Assembly: GCA_009363875.1 (NCBI GenBank)
Contig: CM018697.1
Location: forward strand, 50,051,484-50,115,483
From: Mikania micrantha
Lineage: Eukaryota; Streptophyta; Magnoliopsida; Asterales; Asteraceae
DNA length: 64,000 bases
Direction: 5' to 3'
The number at the start of each line of letters is the position of its first letter. Within the stretch, counting starts at the first letter, position 1. The position numbers were made by a program, and so were the translations under genes. A model generated the notes under the pieces. The model was not told where the DNA came from. It saw only the letters and a program-made list of their open reading frames with translations, and ran no database searches. Shown here piece after piece: positions 11,275 to 21,671 of this stretch.

Positions 11275-11637
11275 GTGACGAACAGGTGTAGATACATATA
11301 TGGAAGTACTAAGCTAGTGGACTTTTAGAAGACCTAGCTTACTTTTGATTGCATACTTTTGGGATGACAAAACAGTGAATCACTTTTGTATATCTTGCAT
11401 AGATACAAGATATAAACTCATGGATTCTTTTTGATTAGATTTACTTAGTTAAATTATGATGGAACAATGTAATTTAACTTTGTAATTCTATTTCATGTCA
11501 TGTTAGCATTTCTCACTTATATCTCATGTGCTATGTAAACCATCTGATCATTTGATTATCACTTATGATATCGCGCCCCGGGAACCTTCCGCCCGACGGG
11601 AAAACCCGATCCGTTCCCGCCGGCCTGGGGTGTGACA

Positions 11638-13113
11638 TTCAGTAAGATGTACATTTAGAAATGCGGTTTTGACATCCATTTGCCATATTTCATAGTCATA
11701 ATATGCAGCTATGGCTAATAAGATTCTAATTGATTTAAGCATGGCTACTAGTGAAAAGGTTTCTTCAAAATCTACACCTTGAGTTTGTGTGAAATCTTTT
11801 GCTACTAGCCTAGCTTTGTAGGTTTGTACATTTCCATCCATGTCGGTCTTCCTTTTGAAGATCCATTTACATCTTACAGTCCGACACTCGGGAGGAAGTT
11901 CAACCAAGTCCTATACATGCTTTTCATACATGGATTGCATCTCTGCATTCATAGCATCCTGCCATTTTGTGGATTCCGAATCCATAATGGCATCTTTGTA
12001 AGAAGTAGATTCAGCTTGATCAACAATCAAGCTGTCGACATTTTCATGAAGTCCAATACATCTATCAGGCTCATGTCGATCTCTAGTACTTCTACGGATG
12101 CTTGGAGGTATATCCATCTCTTGAATCCTTTCAGATTCAAGTTCAACATCACTATGTTGTCTGGATGTACTAGCTAGTGTATCGGTTATTTGAGATTCAC
12201 GGATTTCATGTAAATCCACATTATTTTCTCCAATCCCTCTAGCTAACAGTTCTTTTTCCAAAAAGGTAGCTCTCCTCTTAATGAAAACATAATTTTCATT
12301 GGGATTGTAGAAATAATAACCGATTGTCTTAGGGTATCCGACGAAAACAACTTTATCGCCTCGGGGATCTAGTTTGTCTTGAGACTCTCGTGTAACATAC
12401 GCGTTACATCCCCATACCTTAAGATAAGACACACTGGGTTTGTTCCCATGCCATATCTCATATGGTGTCTTTTCAACCTTTTTTGTTGGAGCTAAGTTAA
12501 CAATTCGTGTGGCGGTTTCAAGAGCAAAACTCCAAAAGGAGTGAGGTAAGTTTGTACGACACATCATTGATCGAACCGTATCTAATAGAGTTCGATTTCT
12601 CCTTTCAGACACACCGTTTAATTGTGGTGTTCCAGGGGGAGTAAGTTGTGAAACAATTCCACAATTTGTCAGAAGTTCATCAAATTCTAGAGAAAGGTAT
12701 TCACCTCCTCGATCCGATCGAAGTATCTTAATCGTTCTACCTAACTGATTTTGTACTTCGTTTTGGTATCACTTGAACATTTCAAACGTTTCATGTTTAT
12801 GCTTCATAAGATAAACATACCCATATCTACTGAAATCATCAGTAAATGTAACAAAGTATCTCTCTCCATTTTTGGCAGTGGTTCTGAATGGACCACATAC
12901 ATCTGAATGTATTATCTCAAGTAGATCTTTGGCTTTTTGACTATTCCCTTTAAAGGGTTGTTTAGTCAACTTTCCACTTAAACATGATTCGCATTCATCA
13001 AAAGATTCCGAACCAGTTGAATCTAATATTCCTGAGGTTTGGAGTTTCTTCATGTGAATCTTGTTAATGTGTGCAAGCCTAGAATGCCATAAGTCAAAAT
13101 TTTGAATTTACCA
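11638..13113 (-). pseudogene. Copia relic B: GAG-pre-integrase, integrase and start of RT (Angela/BARE-like)
   Basis: This is part of a Ty1/copia polyprotein read right to left. It starts at LWHSRLAHIN (about 13080), continues through the zinc-binding CESCLSGKLTKQPF, an integrase core with FTDDFSRYGY, LRSDRGGEY and PPGTPQLNGVSERRNR, a linker, then RT entry (KWIFKRKTDMDG, KARLVAKDFTQ, MDVKTAFLN). All segments keep one frame; only two stops are seen, at 12769-12771 and 11911-11913 (the latter where a Trp is usual). The wording of the core matches my memory of the Angela/BARE group. The RT is cut at 11638 by the 3' end of element A, and the rest should lie beyond the window's left edge. At the right the frame ends abruptly near 13113. 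Confidence 0.88.
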
Positions 13114-13584
13114 ATTCAAAATTAATTCCCACCATTTTAAAGTCAAAGATTAGATCCATAAAAATAGGATCTTTTGACTACCAATTCAAAATTGGTTTCC
13201 CACCTTTTATTTCACATGTTAATTTAAATTAAACTCTTTTAATTTAATTAACTTCGTTTTAGTAATTAAACCATTTAATTACTACTCTCCATATTACTAA
13301 CTAGCAACTAGTTAGCAATATTTAATTAAATGACTAAAGTTTAACTAATTAAACTTTATCAATTTAATTATAATTAATTATCACAATAATTAACTCCCCA
13401 ATGTTATTGTTATTTCACAAATAATAATAACACACCATTTTATATAATTTGTGAAATTGAATATGTCTAAAACAAATGTTTAGACATAATCACATTACTA
13501 TCTTCCAAAGTGTAACTCTTTGGATCGTACCCCGATAGCAACGTTGATATTATCGATGATCGGACATCATATATCTATCAACTT
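13114..13584. other. AT-rich non-coding stretch between copia relic B and element C
   Basis: No coding frame is seen. It is rich in TTAATTAA-type words. CCAATTCAAAATT occurs twice, and an inverted pair flanks AGATCCATAAAAATAGGATC. About 60 bases near 13500-13560 resemble the reverse complement of 40745-40800 (shared CCAAAGAGTTACACTTTG core), so part of it is a dispersed repeat, possibly copia LTR or leader DNA. Confidence 0.5.
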
Positions 13585-13945
13585 GTCCCTAGGGATTGTT
13601 GCAACGATTTCCTGAACCACGCTGTAAATCAACTGTCCCGGTCTGAAATAATAGATACTGGCACACCATGCCGCACTACTATTTCAGTGACGTAAAGTCT
13701 TGCTAGTTTATCCATCTGGTAATTTTCTTGAATTGGTAAGAAGTGTGCGGACTTGTCAATCGATCAATGATGACGCATATAGAATCATGTCCGCTAAAAG
13801 TACGGGGTAGCTTGGTAATAAAATCCATAGCTATTTGTTCCAGCTTCCATTGTGGTATCTCTGGTTGTTCCAACAAACCTGACGATTTCTGGTGTTCAGC
13901 TTTGACCTTAGTGTTTGGAATGCCTCTTCTTGTTTCTGAGTCCAC
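13585..13945 (-). pseudogene. Element C integrase core fragment
   Basis: This is a piece of the integrase catalytic domain. It shows AMDFITKLPRTFSGHDSICVIIDRL (first catalytic Asp) and, further on, the SDRDSRF segment (second Asp) near 13640. The reading breaks at the KITRWIN region and ends at 13585 before the catalytic Glu, where unrelated DNA begins. The zinc-binding N-terminus is missing because RNase H is fused straight into the KAEHQ region. Confidence 0.8.
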
Positions 13946-14220
13946 ACGAATGGTTCACTTTTCTGGGTTAGCTTTGTGAGTGGCAAAGCTATCTTAGAGA
14001 AATTCGAAATAAATCTCTTATAATAACCTACCAAACCCAGAAAGGATCTGATCTCTGTAGGTGTTGTGGGCACGTCCCAATTCTTGATTGCTTCAATCTT
14101 GGTTGGATCCACATGAATACCATCGTTGTTAATCATGTGAGCGAAGAACTGAACTTTTCTTAGCCAAAATTCACACTTGGAGAATTTGGCATAGAGTTGT
14201 TCATTCTTTAGAAGTTCCAA
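13831..14220 (-). pseudogene. Element C RT thumb/connection fused to integrase linker by an internal deletion
   Basis: It carries YAKFSKCEFWL, HVDPTKIEAIKNWD and FLGLVGYYKRFISNFSKIALPLTKLTQKSEPFVW, typical of the RT-RNase H connection. After EEAFQTL (about 13920) the sequence jumps to the segment following the integrase zinc domain (compare KAEHQKPSGLLEQPE). About 740 bases present in element A are missing, including all of RNase H and the HHCC domain. Two frames are joined in the process. Confidence 0.83.
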
Positions 14221-14575
14221 GATTGTTCTGAGGTATTGATCTTGTTCCTTCTCGCTTCTTGAATAAATACGGCTTACACACCTGGTTCATTAGATCCACG
14301 AACACTGCCGGTGCGTTCGTCAACCTAAATGGCATCACCATAAACTCATAATGTCCATATAGAGTACGAAAGGCCGTCTTAGGTATGTCTTCCTGAATCT
14401 GGAGCTGGTGATAACCTGAACGCAGGTCTATATTTGAGAAGTACTGACCTCCCTGCAACTGATCAAACAGATCATCAATCCTCAGTAACGGGTACCGATT
14501 CCTGATAGTGAGTTTTTTAAGCTCTCTGTAATCGATACACATTCTGAAGGATCCATCCTTTTTCTTGACAAACAA
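14201..14575 (-). pseudogene. Element C RT fingers/palm with the catalytic FIDD motif deleted
   Basis: Read right to left it begins FVKKKDGSFRMCIDYREL and includes IDLRSGYHQL (motif A Asp present) and MPFRLTNAPAVF. After VCKPYL the sequence passes straight to FKKREG, so the stretch that holds FIDDILIYSK in elements A, E and I is gone. The edges share a short TATTTA-type repeat (14262-14270), suggesting slippage or repair between direct repeats. A TAG in the SPWGAPV motif just upstream, near 14589, separates it from the preceding segment. Confidence 0.87.
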
Positions 14576-14677
14576 TACTGGAGCTCCCTATGGTGAGAAA
14601 CTCGGTCTGATGAACCCTTTGTCTAGTAATTATTGTAATTGATTGGACAATTCCTGCATTTCTGATGGCGCGAGTCT

Positions 14678-15330
14678 TTAAGGAGACTTAGCCACAGGAA
14701 CCGCTCCTGGAACCAAATCTATTCGGAATCGCACCAATCTCTCAGGTGGCAATCCTGGTAAATCACCCAGAAACACGTCCGCAAAGTCTTTCACAACCGG
14801 TACATCTTGAATTTTGATTGCCTTCTTGTCTTTCTCCACTACGTGAGCTAGGAATGCGATACACTGTTTCCTTAGGCACTTGCGTGCCTTCATACACGAT
14901 ATTAATTTGACACTGTGATTTGCTTGATCTCCATGAATTTCCAACACCTGATTGTTCTCCACTCGAATGCGTAATAGCTTTTCGGAACAGATGATTTCAA
15001 GCCAGTTAAGAGATAACCATTCCATCCCGACGATGATATCGAAACTGCCCAATTCCATCGGTATCAAATTGATGGAAAATGTATGATCGCCAAGTGTTAG
15101 TGGGCAGTTCTTAAGTACTGTGTTAACTGTTATCTTTTTGCCATTTGCTATCTCAATGATATAAGGGGAGTCCACAGATTCCTCAACATGATTAAGTTGG
15201 CATGCAAAGTCGGACGAGATAAAACTCTGATTCGCACCAGTGTCAAATAATATACATGCATAAAAGTCAGATAAGAGAAATGTACAAGTGACAACATTCG
15301 AGTCTTGTCGTGCCGCAGCAGCTCCAATCT
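14678..15330 (-). pseudogene. Element C protease and RT entry region
   Basis: The frame is open from the protease active site to the RT entry PVAKSP. The catalytic triplet reads ILFDTGANQSF near 15235-15250; the family Asp after Gly-Ala is replaced by Asn, while the catalytic DTG is kept. Downstream are SPYIIEIANGK, MELGSFDIIVGMEWLS and the linker KARKCLRKQCIAFL. This linker is intact here, whereas element A has lost it. The reading ends at a stop in PYRLAPSEM near 14680. Confidence 0.85.
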
Positions 15331-15347
15331 GAAAGGCTTGCCCCTAG

Positions 15348-16577
15348 CTACTTTAGCCCTTGTTTGAATTCTCTTGGGACAATCCCGCGAGAAATGTCCA
15401 GGTTTGCCACAAGTGTAGCAAGACCTGTTGTCAGTAGCAGCAGCTGCAACTGCTGCATTGTTGTTCCTGTTTTGAGTCCCTGTGCTCTTGCATTGAGTGA
15501 CCCAATGACCAAATTTCCCACAGTTGTTGCACTGCCTGCACTAAGAAGTTGGTTGATGATGATACTGGCAGTTGTTGCACAACGGTGCTGTGCCAGTGTA
15601 AGGCCTCTTGATCTGCAGTGGTTGTGGTTGTGTGGCCTGTGGTGTTTGGGTGGTCGCAGCATAATTCTTGACCATCTTCTGTCTCTTAGCCGGGCTTTAT
15701 CCGGATTTCTTGAGCTTCCAACCTTTGCTGCTTCAGTTTCTTTCTTCAGTTCCCCGGAGGCAACCATTACATCTGTCAGTGTTGATGACAGAGTGACAGC
15801 CATCTCTAAGGTGGTTGGGTGAGCAGCAATCACATGCCCTTGAACACAGGCCGGCGGTCCACCGACATACTGCTCGATCCGTTTCTCCAGTGTTGGCACT
15901 ATATTTGGTGCCAATGATGCCAACTCATGGAATCTGGTGGTGTAGGCCAGATGCCAAGCACCAATCATGACATGGTTGAGTAGTTCAGTCTCAACCTTCG
16001 TCAGCTCATTTCTTGGGCAAAACTCAGCCCTCAACAGAATCATGAATTCTTCCCATGGCATAGATTATGCCTCATCTCTTCCCCTGGTTTGTACTTGAGC
16101 ATTCCACCAAGTCAATGCTCGTTTGTTGAACGAGCCTACAACATACCTCACTTTATGCTGATCAGGACAGCCACTGATGTCGAGGGCTGTTTCCATCTTC
16201 TCGATCCATTGGATCAAGCCGAAAGCTCCCTCACTACCACTGAAAGTAGGCGGTTTGCATCCTACAAAATTCTTATAGGAGTAGTCCTGTTGGTTCCTAG
16301 TGTTTCCACTTCCTTCACCAGTTAAATTGTTGTTACTGTTGCCGTTGTTGGAGTTGATCCGGTTCATCATGTCGAGAATCACTTCCCTTAGTTGACTGGT
16401 AAGCAGAGTGGCTAGTGCAATAGTAGCAGGATCCAACTCATGGTTGGGTGGTGGTTAATGAGGTGGAGTATGCAGAGGAGGAGGTGGAGGTGGAGGAGAT
16501 GTACGTGGTGATGGGGTTGCTGAATGTGGTGGTGGATTTGGTGGTGGAAACAATGGTGGAGCCCTTCTTGGCAGCAT
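15348..16577 (-). pseudogene. gag: Element C gag, broken
   Basis: The start is taken at MLPRR (16575-16577), matching MPPRR of other copies. A proline-rich N-terminus, DPATIALATLLTSQL, a capsid core (ALTWWN, AYTTRFHEL, QYVGGPP) and a zinc knuckle CYTCGKPGHFSRDC follow. Breaks: stops at 16455-16457 and 16065-16067 in the gag frame, a frame change near 15690 after NPDKA, and a stop near 15543 inside the first Cys-rich half-finger. The last frame runs into the protease region. Confidence 0.87.
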
Positions 16578-16681
16578 TCTGATCAAAATCGAAAGAAAAT
16601 CGGTTAGTGTAGTGGTCGAATGCAGTAGACACATGCACGTAAAGTCCTAAGCCTTATGTTCTCTACATGAGGGTCCTTAGG
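16578..16681 (-). other. Element C leader, gag-proximal half
   Basis: It matches the leader just before gag in elements A, E and I (GGACCCTCATGTAGAG type). It ends at the TTAGG target copy (16677-16681), where solo LTR D begins. The missing primer site is at 31882-31898 on the far side of D and E. Confidence 0.85.
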
Positions 16682-17801
16682 TGTCACACCCCGAGCCGGC
16701 GGGAACGAATCGGCTTTCCCGTCCGGCGGAAGGTTCACGGGGCACTATATCGTGAGTGATAATCGTGATGATCAGATTGTTTTTATAGCATCAACATTGA
16801 GAATAACTAAAGCAAAATATAACATCAAACTAGGATTACAAAGTTAAATTAAAACTGTGTTTGATAATTTAACTAAGTAAACCTATCAAAAGAATCAAAT
16901 GTTTTCTATCTTGTATTGGTACAAGATATCAAAATATCTTCACAGCGTTCATCAAAACATGTGCCTTTCCAAAATATACTAGGTCCTCTAACTGGGCATC
17001 CTAGTATGCATTCCTTAGCCTTAGCTTATTCCTGTACGTCACCTGAGAAAGCATGTAAGAAAACAAAGTCAACACAATGGTTGGTGAGTTTATATAGTTT
17101 AGTATTTGAAAAGTAGCTTTTGTAAACCTTTTTCGGTAACAACCTTAACCTCATTAACATCACATGTAATATCCAGATCGGTATGCTTATATATAGGGCA
17201 TACGAAAGGGTCGAGCCTACAACCCGCCCAGACGCCATCCCACCACATACTAATCCACATATGACACTGTTGTTAATGATAATTAAGCGTTTTACCTACC
17301 CTCCAATTTCATCATAGTTTTAAGCTTCATGTTTAGAAGTTTAAGATATCTACCCAATAGCATTCACAAACCCTTTAGGTAACAACCTTAATCTCATTAA
17401 CATCACATGTAATATCCAGATCGGTATGCTTATATATAGGGCATAAGAAAGGGTCGACCCTACAACCCGCCCAGATGCCATCCCACCACATACTAACTAA
17501 CATATGACACTGCTGTTAATGATAATTAAGCGTCTTACCTACCATCCAATCCCATCGTAGTTTTTAGTATTCTGATTTATGAGTTTCAACACACACAGAG
17601 TATCATTTGAGTATCAAGTTTGAGAGTTACCGTTATGGACAGCTGAACACCCTAAGGAATTCAGCATCCATCCATAACGGAACTAGCGACATCGGTGTTT
17701 TGATAAAGGAGTGTTCAAGATAACACAAATTCTTCTAGAAGAGACCAAAATCATCCTAGTCACTCGTCACAACCATGGGTGAATCAAGAAGAACGCTGAA
17801 T

Positions 17802-18045
17802 GACTAGTATGGCTTGACCACTGTCAAGACGCGTCGGCCAATCAGTCTGTCTTACATGATTCTAACAACGAAGAGCACTGGTGACTAGTAGGGCTTGACC
17901 AATTTCAAGACGCGGCGGCCAATCAGTCTGTCTTACGATGTCCGATAGCTTGAGCATACAAGTTTAGAGCATTCACATAGTTTTACTGATGACTAGTAGT
18001 GGTTGACACTTAAGTCTACACGCGGCGGTCAGTCAGCCTATAGTT
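17802..18045 (-). repeat. Tandem repeat within solo LTR D (about three units)
   Basis: Three diverged units share GACTAGTA, a GGCTTGACC-like word, CAAGACGCG and GGCCAATCAGTCTGTC. They occupy the same LTR zone as the CTGCTAGAGCAG array in element I but with a different sequence. Confidence 0.65.
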
Positions 18046-18478
18046 TTAGCATTTCGAGCGTTTCGAGCATTCAAGTGTTTTAAGAATATCAAGCATATAA
18101 GCCTTTATAGCCTTTTGAACAAGTGAGTCTTTCTGAGTTTAAGTTTTTCCAGCTTACATAAGTATAGTTTTCAAAAGCATTCCTAGTTTTAGTCTTTGTC
18201 TTTCTCATGCATTTAAAAGTTTCGAGAGTTTTAAGCAAATAAGTATAAGTGTTCAAAGTATTAGCATTAAGGTTAAGAGTATAAAATATTAACTATTTAA
18301 AAATAAGGGTAAGAAGTATTAGCAATTAGAGTAAGTGTAAGTATTAGCCTTTAAAACGAGTGTATCAAGTGTTAGCATTCAGCATGTAATCACAGCTTGT
18401 AGCATTTAGCATATAGTATTAGCACATAGTTTGAGCATAAAGTTCATAGCTTTAGCACATAGTTTGAACACGTAGTTT

Positions 18479-18483
18479 GTAGC
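18479..18483. other. Target site duplication GTAGC, left copy (element E)
   Basis: GTAGC directly precedes the 5' LTR of E and recurs at 30206-30210 directly after its 3' LTR. This defines both ends of E. Confidence 0.92.
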
Positions 18484-19017
18484 TGTGACAACTAATACCT
18501 GACCGGCCGACAAGTCTGTACGGTATTTGTACTTTCACCATTTACTATGTGTAAATACATGTATATGAACAGTGCTTGTATTAACAGAATTCAAAATACA
18601 AGAAACAGTTGCACGCATTTATGTGTAAACTTAAATGCCGTAAGTACAACACTCATTACAAACAATAGTTGTTAGTATCTAGGTGAAAACCTAAGTACAG
18701 ATAATACAACAAAACAAGAGAAACAACAGTGTTCAAGTAAATTACAAGAACAAGTCGGTTGCGATCTGATATCCATAGATGACAGGAATCAGATGGCCGA
18801 CAAATCAGAACGAAAACAATGGGAAAACAGGAAGTATAGTTGAGTCCGTCAGCGAGGAAACACAATTCAAACACAATTGCAGTGTTATTTCAGAATAACG
18901 AGCTGACAGTGTGTTTGCGTGGGTGACGATTCACACAAACATATATGTGAGTTTAGGGTTTTGAAATAATGACTGGAAAGTAGAAAACAAAAATCGGAAA
19001 GCAAAACCATCGTCGTG

Positions 19018-19043
19018 TTCGTTCGGGTGACGATTCGAACGAA
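19018..19043 (+). promoter_or_regulatory. U3 dyad with TGACG core, element E 5' LTR
   Basis: TTCGTTCG and CGAACGAA form perfect 8-base arms around a loop that contains TGACG; a second TGACG follows about 28 bases on. Comparable dyads occur at the same distance from the TATA box in elements A, C and I. TGACG is the core of as-1/bZIP sites. Confidence 0.55.
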
Positions 19044-19266
19044 TACGCGCGAAGGTGACGCGTTTCGACGAATCGAAAACAATAACGACACGATCGACCA
19101 TATTTTAAGGAAATAAAACATTTTAATGTTTTTACAATTTTGAAACTCATCAAAAATAAATAAAGAAACTTATTTTATTTAAAACACGTAAACGCACGCG
19201 CAACGTTCGGGAAACGCAACGAAAACGCGAACCGAGCAAAAAAAACGAACCCGAACACCCTTGGGG

Positions 19267-19274
19267 TATAAATA
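19267..19274 (+). promoter_or_regulatory. TATA box, element E 5' LTR
   Basis: TATAAATA lies within the symmetrical GGGGTATAAATACCC, 783 bases from the LTR start. The 3' LTR copy is at 27074-27081. It is the best promoter candidate of the element. Confidence 0.7.
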
Positions 19275-19857
19275 CCCTAAATGAGGGCATTTCCCCTCAT
19301 TTCTCACTTCTTCTTCCCCACTCTAAAACCCAAATCCCGGTTTTGAGCTCCCACCACCATTTTCAAGCTTAAAAACTCCATAACTCACTCATTTCTCCAC
19401 CAAATCACCTCATCTTTGGACCAAATCGAAGCTCTCATCATCCTCTATCCGAAAGTACAAGGGATCCGTTCTAAAACTCACAGAAATTCGAGGTATTGAG
19501 CTGTGAATATTTTGAAAATTAGGGTTTTTACTCTTCTTGTTCATACCTTGTCTCAAACCAGTTCTACACCTTCTTCTTTGAGTCCAACACCATCATGGAA
19601 CAACACCCATAGCTAGACTCCACCCTAGGTCGAACCCTTAGACTGACCTGCTACTGGTCGAATGAGAACACCACAGATGGCCGAATGAGCCTTATCCATC
19701 AATTGGCCGAATGGTCCTATTCGACTACCACCCTCATTCGATCGGTGCACCTATTCTCCCCTACACTTGCGGCCTATACTCACCTCATTCGCCCATCAGT
19801 CTCTTTCGGTTAACCACAGACCTATTCGGCTAGTCCTCCTTCGGCCAAGTGCCACTG

Positions 19858-20128
19858 ATGCAGGCCCAAACTTGTTATACATAAGCCCAATGGACTGTTC
19901 TGGCCCAAAACTATTACTACAGCGCACCCTAACTCATTCGGCCCACAGCTTGATAGTTGGCCCAATGGCATCTTGTATGGTGTAGCCCAACAGCAATCGA
20001 ATTATCCCATACAGTTTCTTCACCCATGCCAGCCTAAGCGGCCCAGTATATTTGGCCTGGCCCAACGTAGTTTGCTGTTTCGGCCCAACAGCATACAGTC
20101 GGCCCACATTATTGTAGGTGGCCCAAGG
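19858..20128 (+). repeat. GGCCCA word array, element E 5' LTR
   Basis: About a dozen sense-oriented GGCCCA or GCCCAA words. It follows a zone (19630-19850) of CGAATG/ATTCG words in both orientations, in place of the CGAACC array of element A. Confidence 0.75.
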
Positions 20129-21499
20129 ACTAATTTGGACATTTGTTTGAGATGGAAACTAACATTTTGAAACCAACCTAAGAATGTGTTAAAGAACAGA
20201 CGGCTTGAATATGGGAAATAATGTTATGGGTTTAACAAAATAAGTGAAATAAACTTAAAACATCAAAGAGTACAAGGGTCTTTGCATGGTTATCTAAATA
20301 CTATGTTTCAATTGTTTCAAAAATAATAAGATTCACATGTGAGGTTTTCTTTTAAATCTTAAACCTAAGTTTATTATTGGGTTATTCACTAGACCTCATA
20401 TCAAAATGGCTGGCATGAAATAACAAAGGGATGAGATTTCGAGAATGATTAAAGCTAAGAACACAAACTAAAATCATAAGGTTATAATGATCAATAACAA
20501 TAGAATTAGGGCCGAAGGACGACCGAGATTTACGAGTGTTAGCCAAGGTTTATGGCTAACACATACATGCACACACACGAATCTCTACCACTCGTACTCA
20601 CAACTTACAAACAATGTGAAATCAATACATGATTGTGAAAACAAACTCAATTACAAACAAGAGCGCGTGCATTCTTGTTCAAGCTAAGTCAACCACAACG
20701 ACTACAAGGTAAATCTAATATTCTTAATACATATAATGGTTATCAATACTTCGGTTTGATGACTGCAATTCTATCATTATATTATTCTATACTTGATATC
20801 ACAGGTGATCAATAGTGAGAAGAACATGTGGAATGAGAATGGAAATCAATAGTTGTATTGCAAGTTGTGTGAAGTTCTAGTGGTGATGTGGTGGGATGTT
20901 GGCTAGGGCTTAGTTCCCTTACATATGCCCTATATATAAGCATCACTACTAGGATCATATATTACTTGTGAATATAACTATTGAGAAGCCATTGGGTGAA
21001 CAGGTGAAACAAACAACATACAAGTGACATGATTAACATTGTGATTGTGCATGTGAATGAATCAAGGTTTTCAAATAACATATTTATGAACTCACCAACC
21101 TAGTGTTGACTTTGTTTAAATGCATGTTTTCTCAGGTGATGAACAGGTGTAGCTACTCATATGCATGGACTAAGCTTGTGGACTTTTAGAAGACCTAGCT
21201 TCATTTTGTGTTGCATGCTTTTGATGACAATAACAATGAATCATCTTTTGTATATCTTGTACAGATACAAGATATAGTATCATTGATTCTTTTGATAGAT
21301 TTACTTGGTTAAATTATGAACAATACATTGTAATTTAATCTTGTAATTATATCATTGATATGTTAGCATTTCTCATTTATTTATCATGTGCTGTGTAAAC
21401 AATCTGATCATTCGATTATCACAACGATATCACGCCCCAGGAACCTTCCGCTCGGCGGGAAAACCTGATCTGTTCCCACCGGCTCGGGGTGTGACAGAT

Positions 21500-21516
21500 T
21501 GGTATCAGAGCCATGG
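21500..21516 (+). promoter_or_regulatory. Element E primer binding site (initiator Met tRNA)
   Basis: TGGTATCAGAGCCA lies three bases after the LTR terminus and is complementary to the initiator Met tRNA 3' end. Confidence 0.92.
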
Positions 21517-21671
21517 TTATAGAGAAATATAGGTCATATTACTTAAACGGTTTGGCCTAGACTATAACCTAGGGACCCTCATGTAGAGATTATTTCACAT
21601 AGAACTCTATTTGCATGTGTCTTCTGCATCTGATCACTGCACTAACCGATTTTCTTTCGGTTATGATCAGA

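Larger units (their letters stand above)
1..11637 (+). mobile_element. Element A: Ty3/gypsy Tekay-type chromovirus, 5' end outside the window
   Basis: This is a long-LTR retrotransposon on the plus strand. Its order is partial 5' LTR, Met-tRNA primer site, gag-pol, polypurine tract and complete 3' LTR. The partial 5' LTR lines up with the 3' LTR from about 8997 onward with roughly one or two mismatches per 60 bases, so the pair belongs to one insertion and is fairly young. The integrase C-terminus carries GPY/F and chromodomain-like segments, which with the 4.26-kb LTRs points to the Tekay/Del clade of chromoviruses. The 3' LTR ends inside the reverse-transcriptase codons of copia relic B. 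The expected 5-bp target copy there is TTCAG (11638-11642); its partner lies outside the window. The coding region is defective throughout. Confidence 0.92.
7375..11637 (+). repeat. Element A 3' LTR, complete (4263 bp)
   Basis: It runs from TGTGACAACTAG to GGGGTGTGACA. Order along it: U3 dyad with TGACG (7909-7935), ACAATTTTGAAACTCATC block (about 8022), TATTTAAA box (8154), CGAACC array (8614-8918), GGCCCA array (9003-9310), donor-like site (9846), TGCCCTATATATAAGCA block (11062) and acceptor-like site (11274). The 780-base spacing from LTR start to TATA is close to that in elements C, D, E and I. Confidence 0.93.
16682..18483 (-). repeat. Solo LTR D, 3' half (left part)
   Basis: It begins at the plus side with TGTCACACCCCGAG, the reverse complement of a GGGGTGTGACA LTR end. 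It contains the acceptor-like CACCTGAGAAAG (intron edge at 17043) and GTATGCTTATATATAGGGCA twice (17181 and 17424, a local duplication of about 245 bases). Three spaced repeats of the TGACTAGTA...GGCCAATCAGTCTGTC type lie at 17802-18040. It is interrupted at 18483 by element E and resumes at 30206. Confidence 0.87.
18484..21496 (+). repeat. Element E 5' LTR (3013 bp, internally deleted)
   Basis: It starts TGTGACAACTAATACC and has a TATAAATA box at 19267-19274. At 20708-20710 ACAAGG is followed directly by TAAATCTAATAT, skipping what is 28538 to about 29546 in the 3' LTR. The junction still reads AAG/GTAAAT, so a donor-like site remains. The acceptor-like CTCAG lies at 21131-21135. Confidence 0.92.

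Noticed and set aside
13831..14220. Possible novel fusion protein from the joined RT and integrase frames of element C
   Set aside because: The joint is a deletion scar that switches frame within a decayed pseudogene; there is no sign of selection for a fused product.
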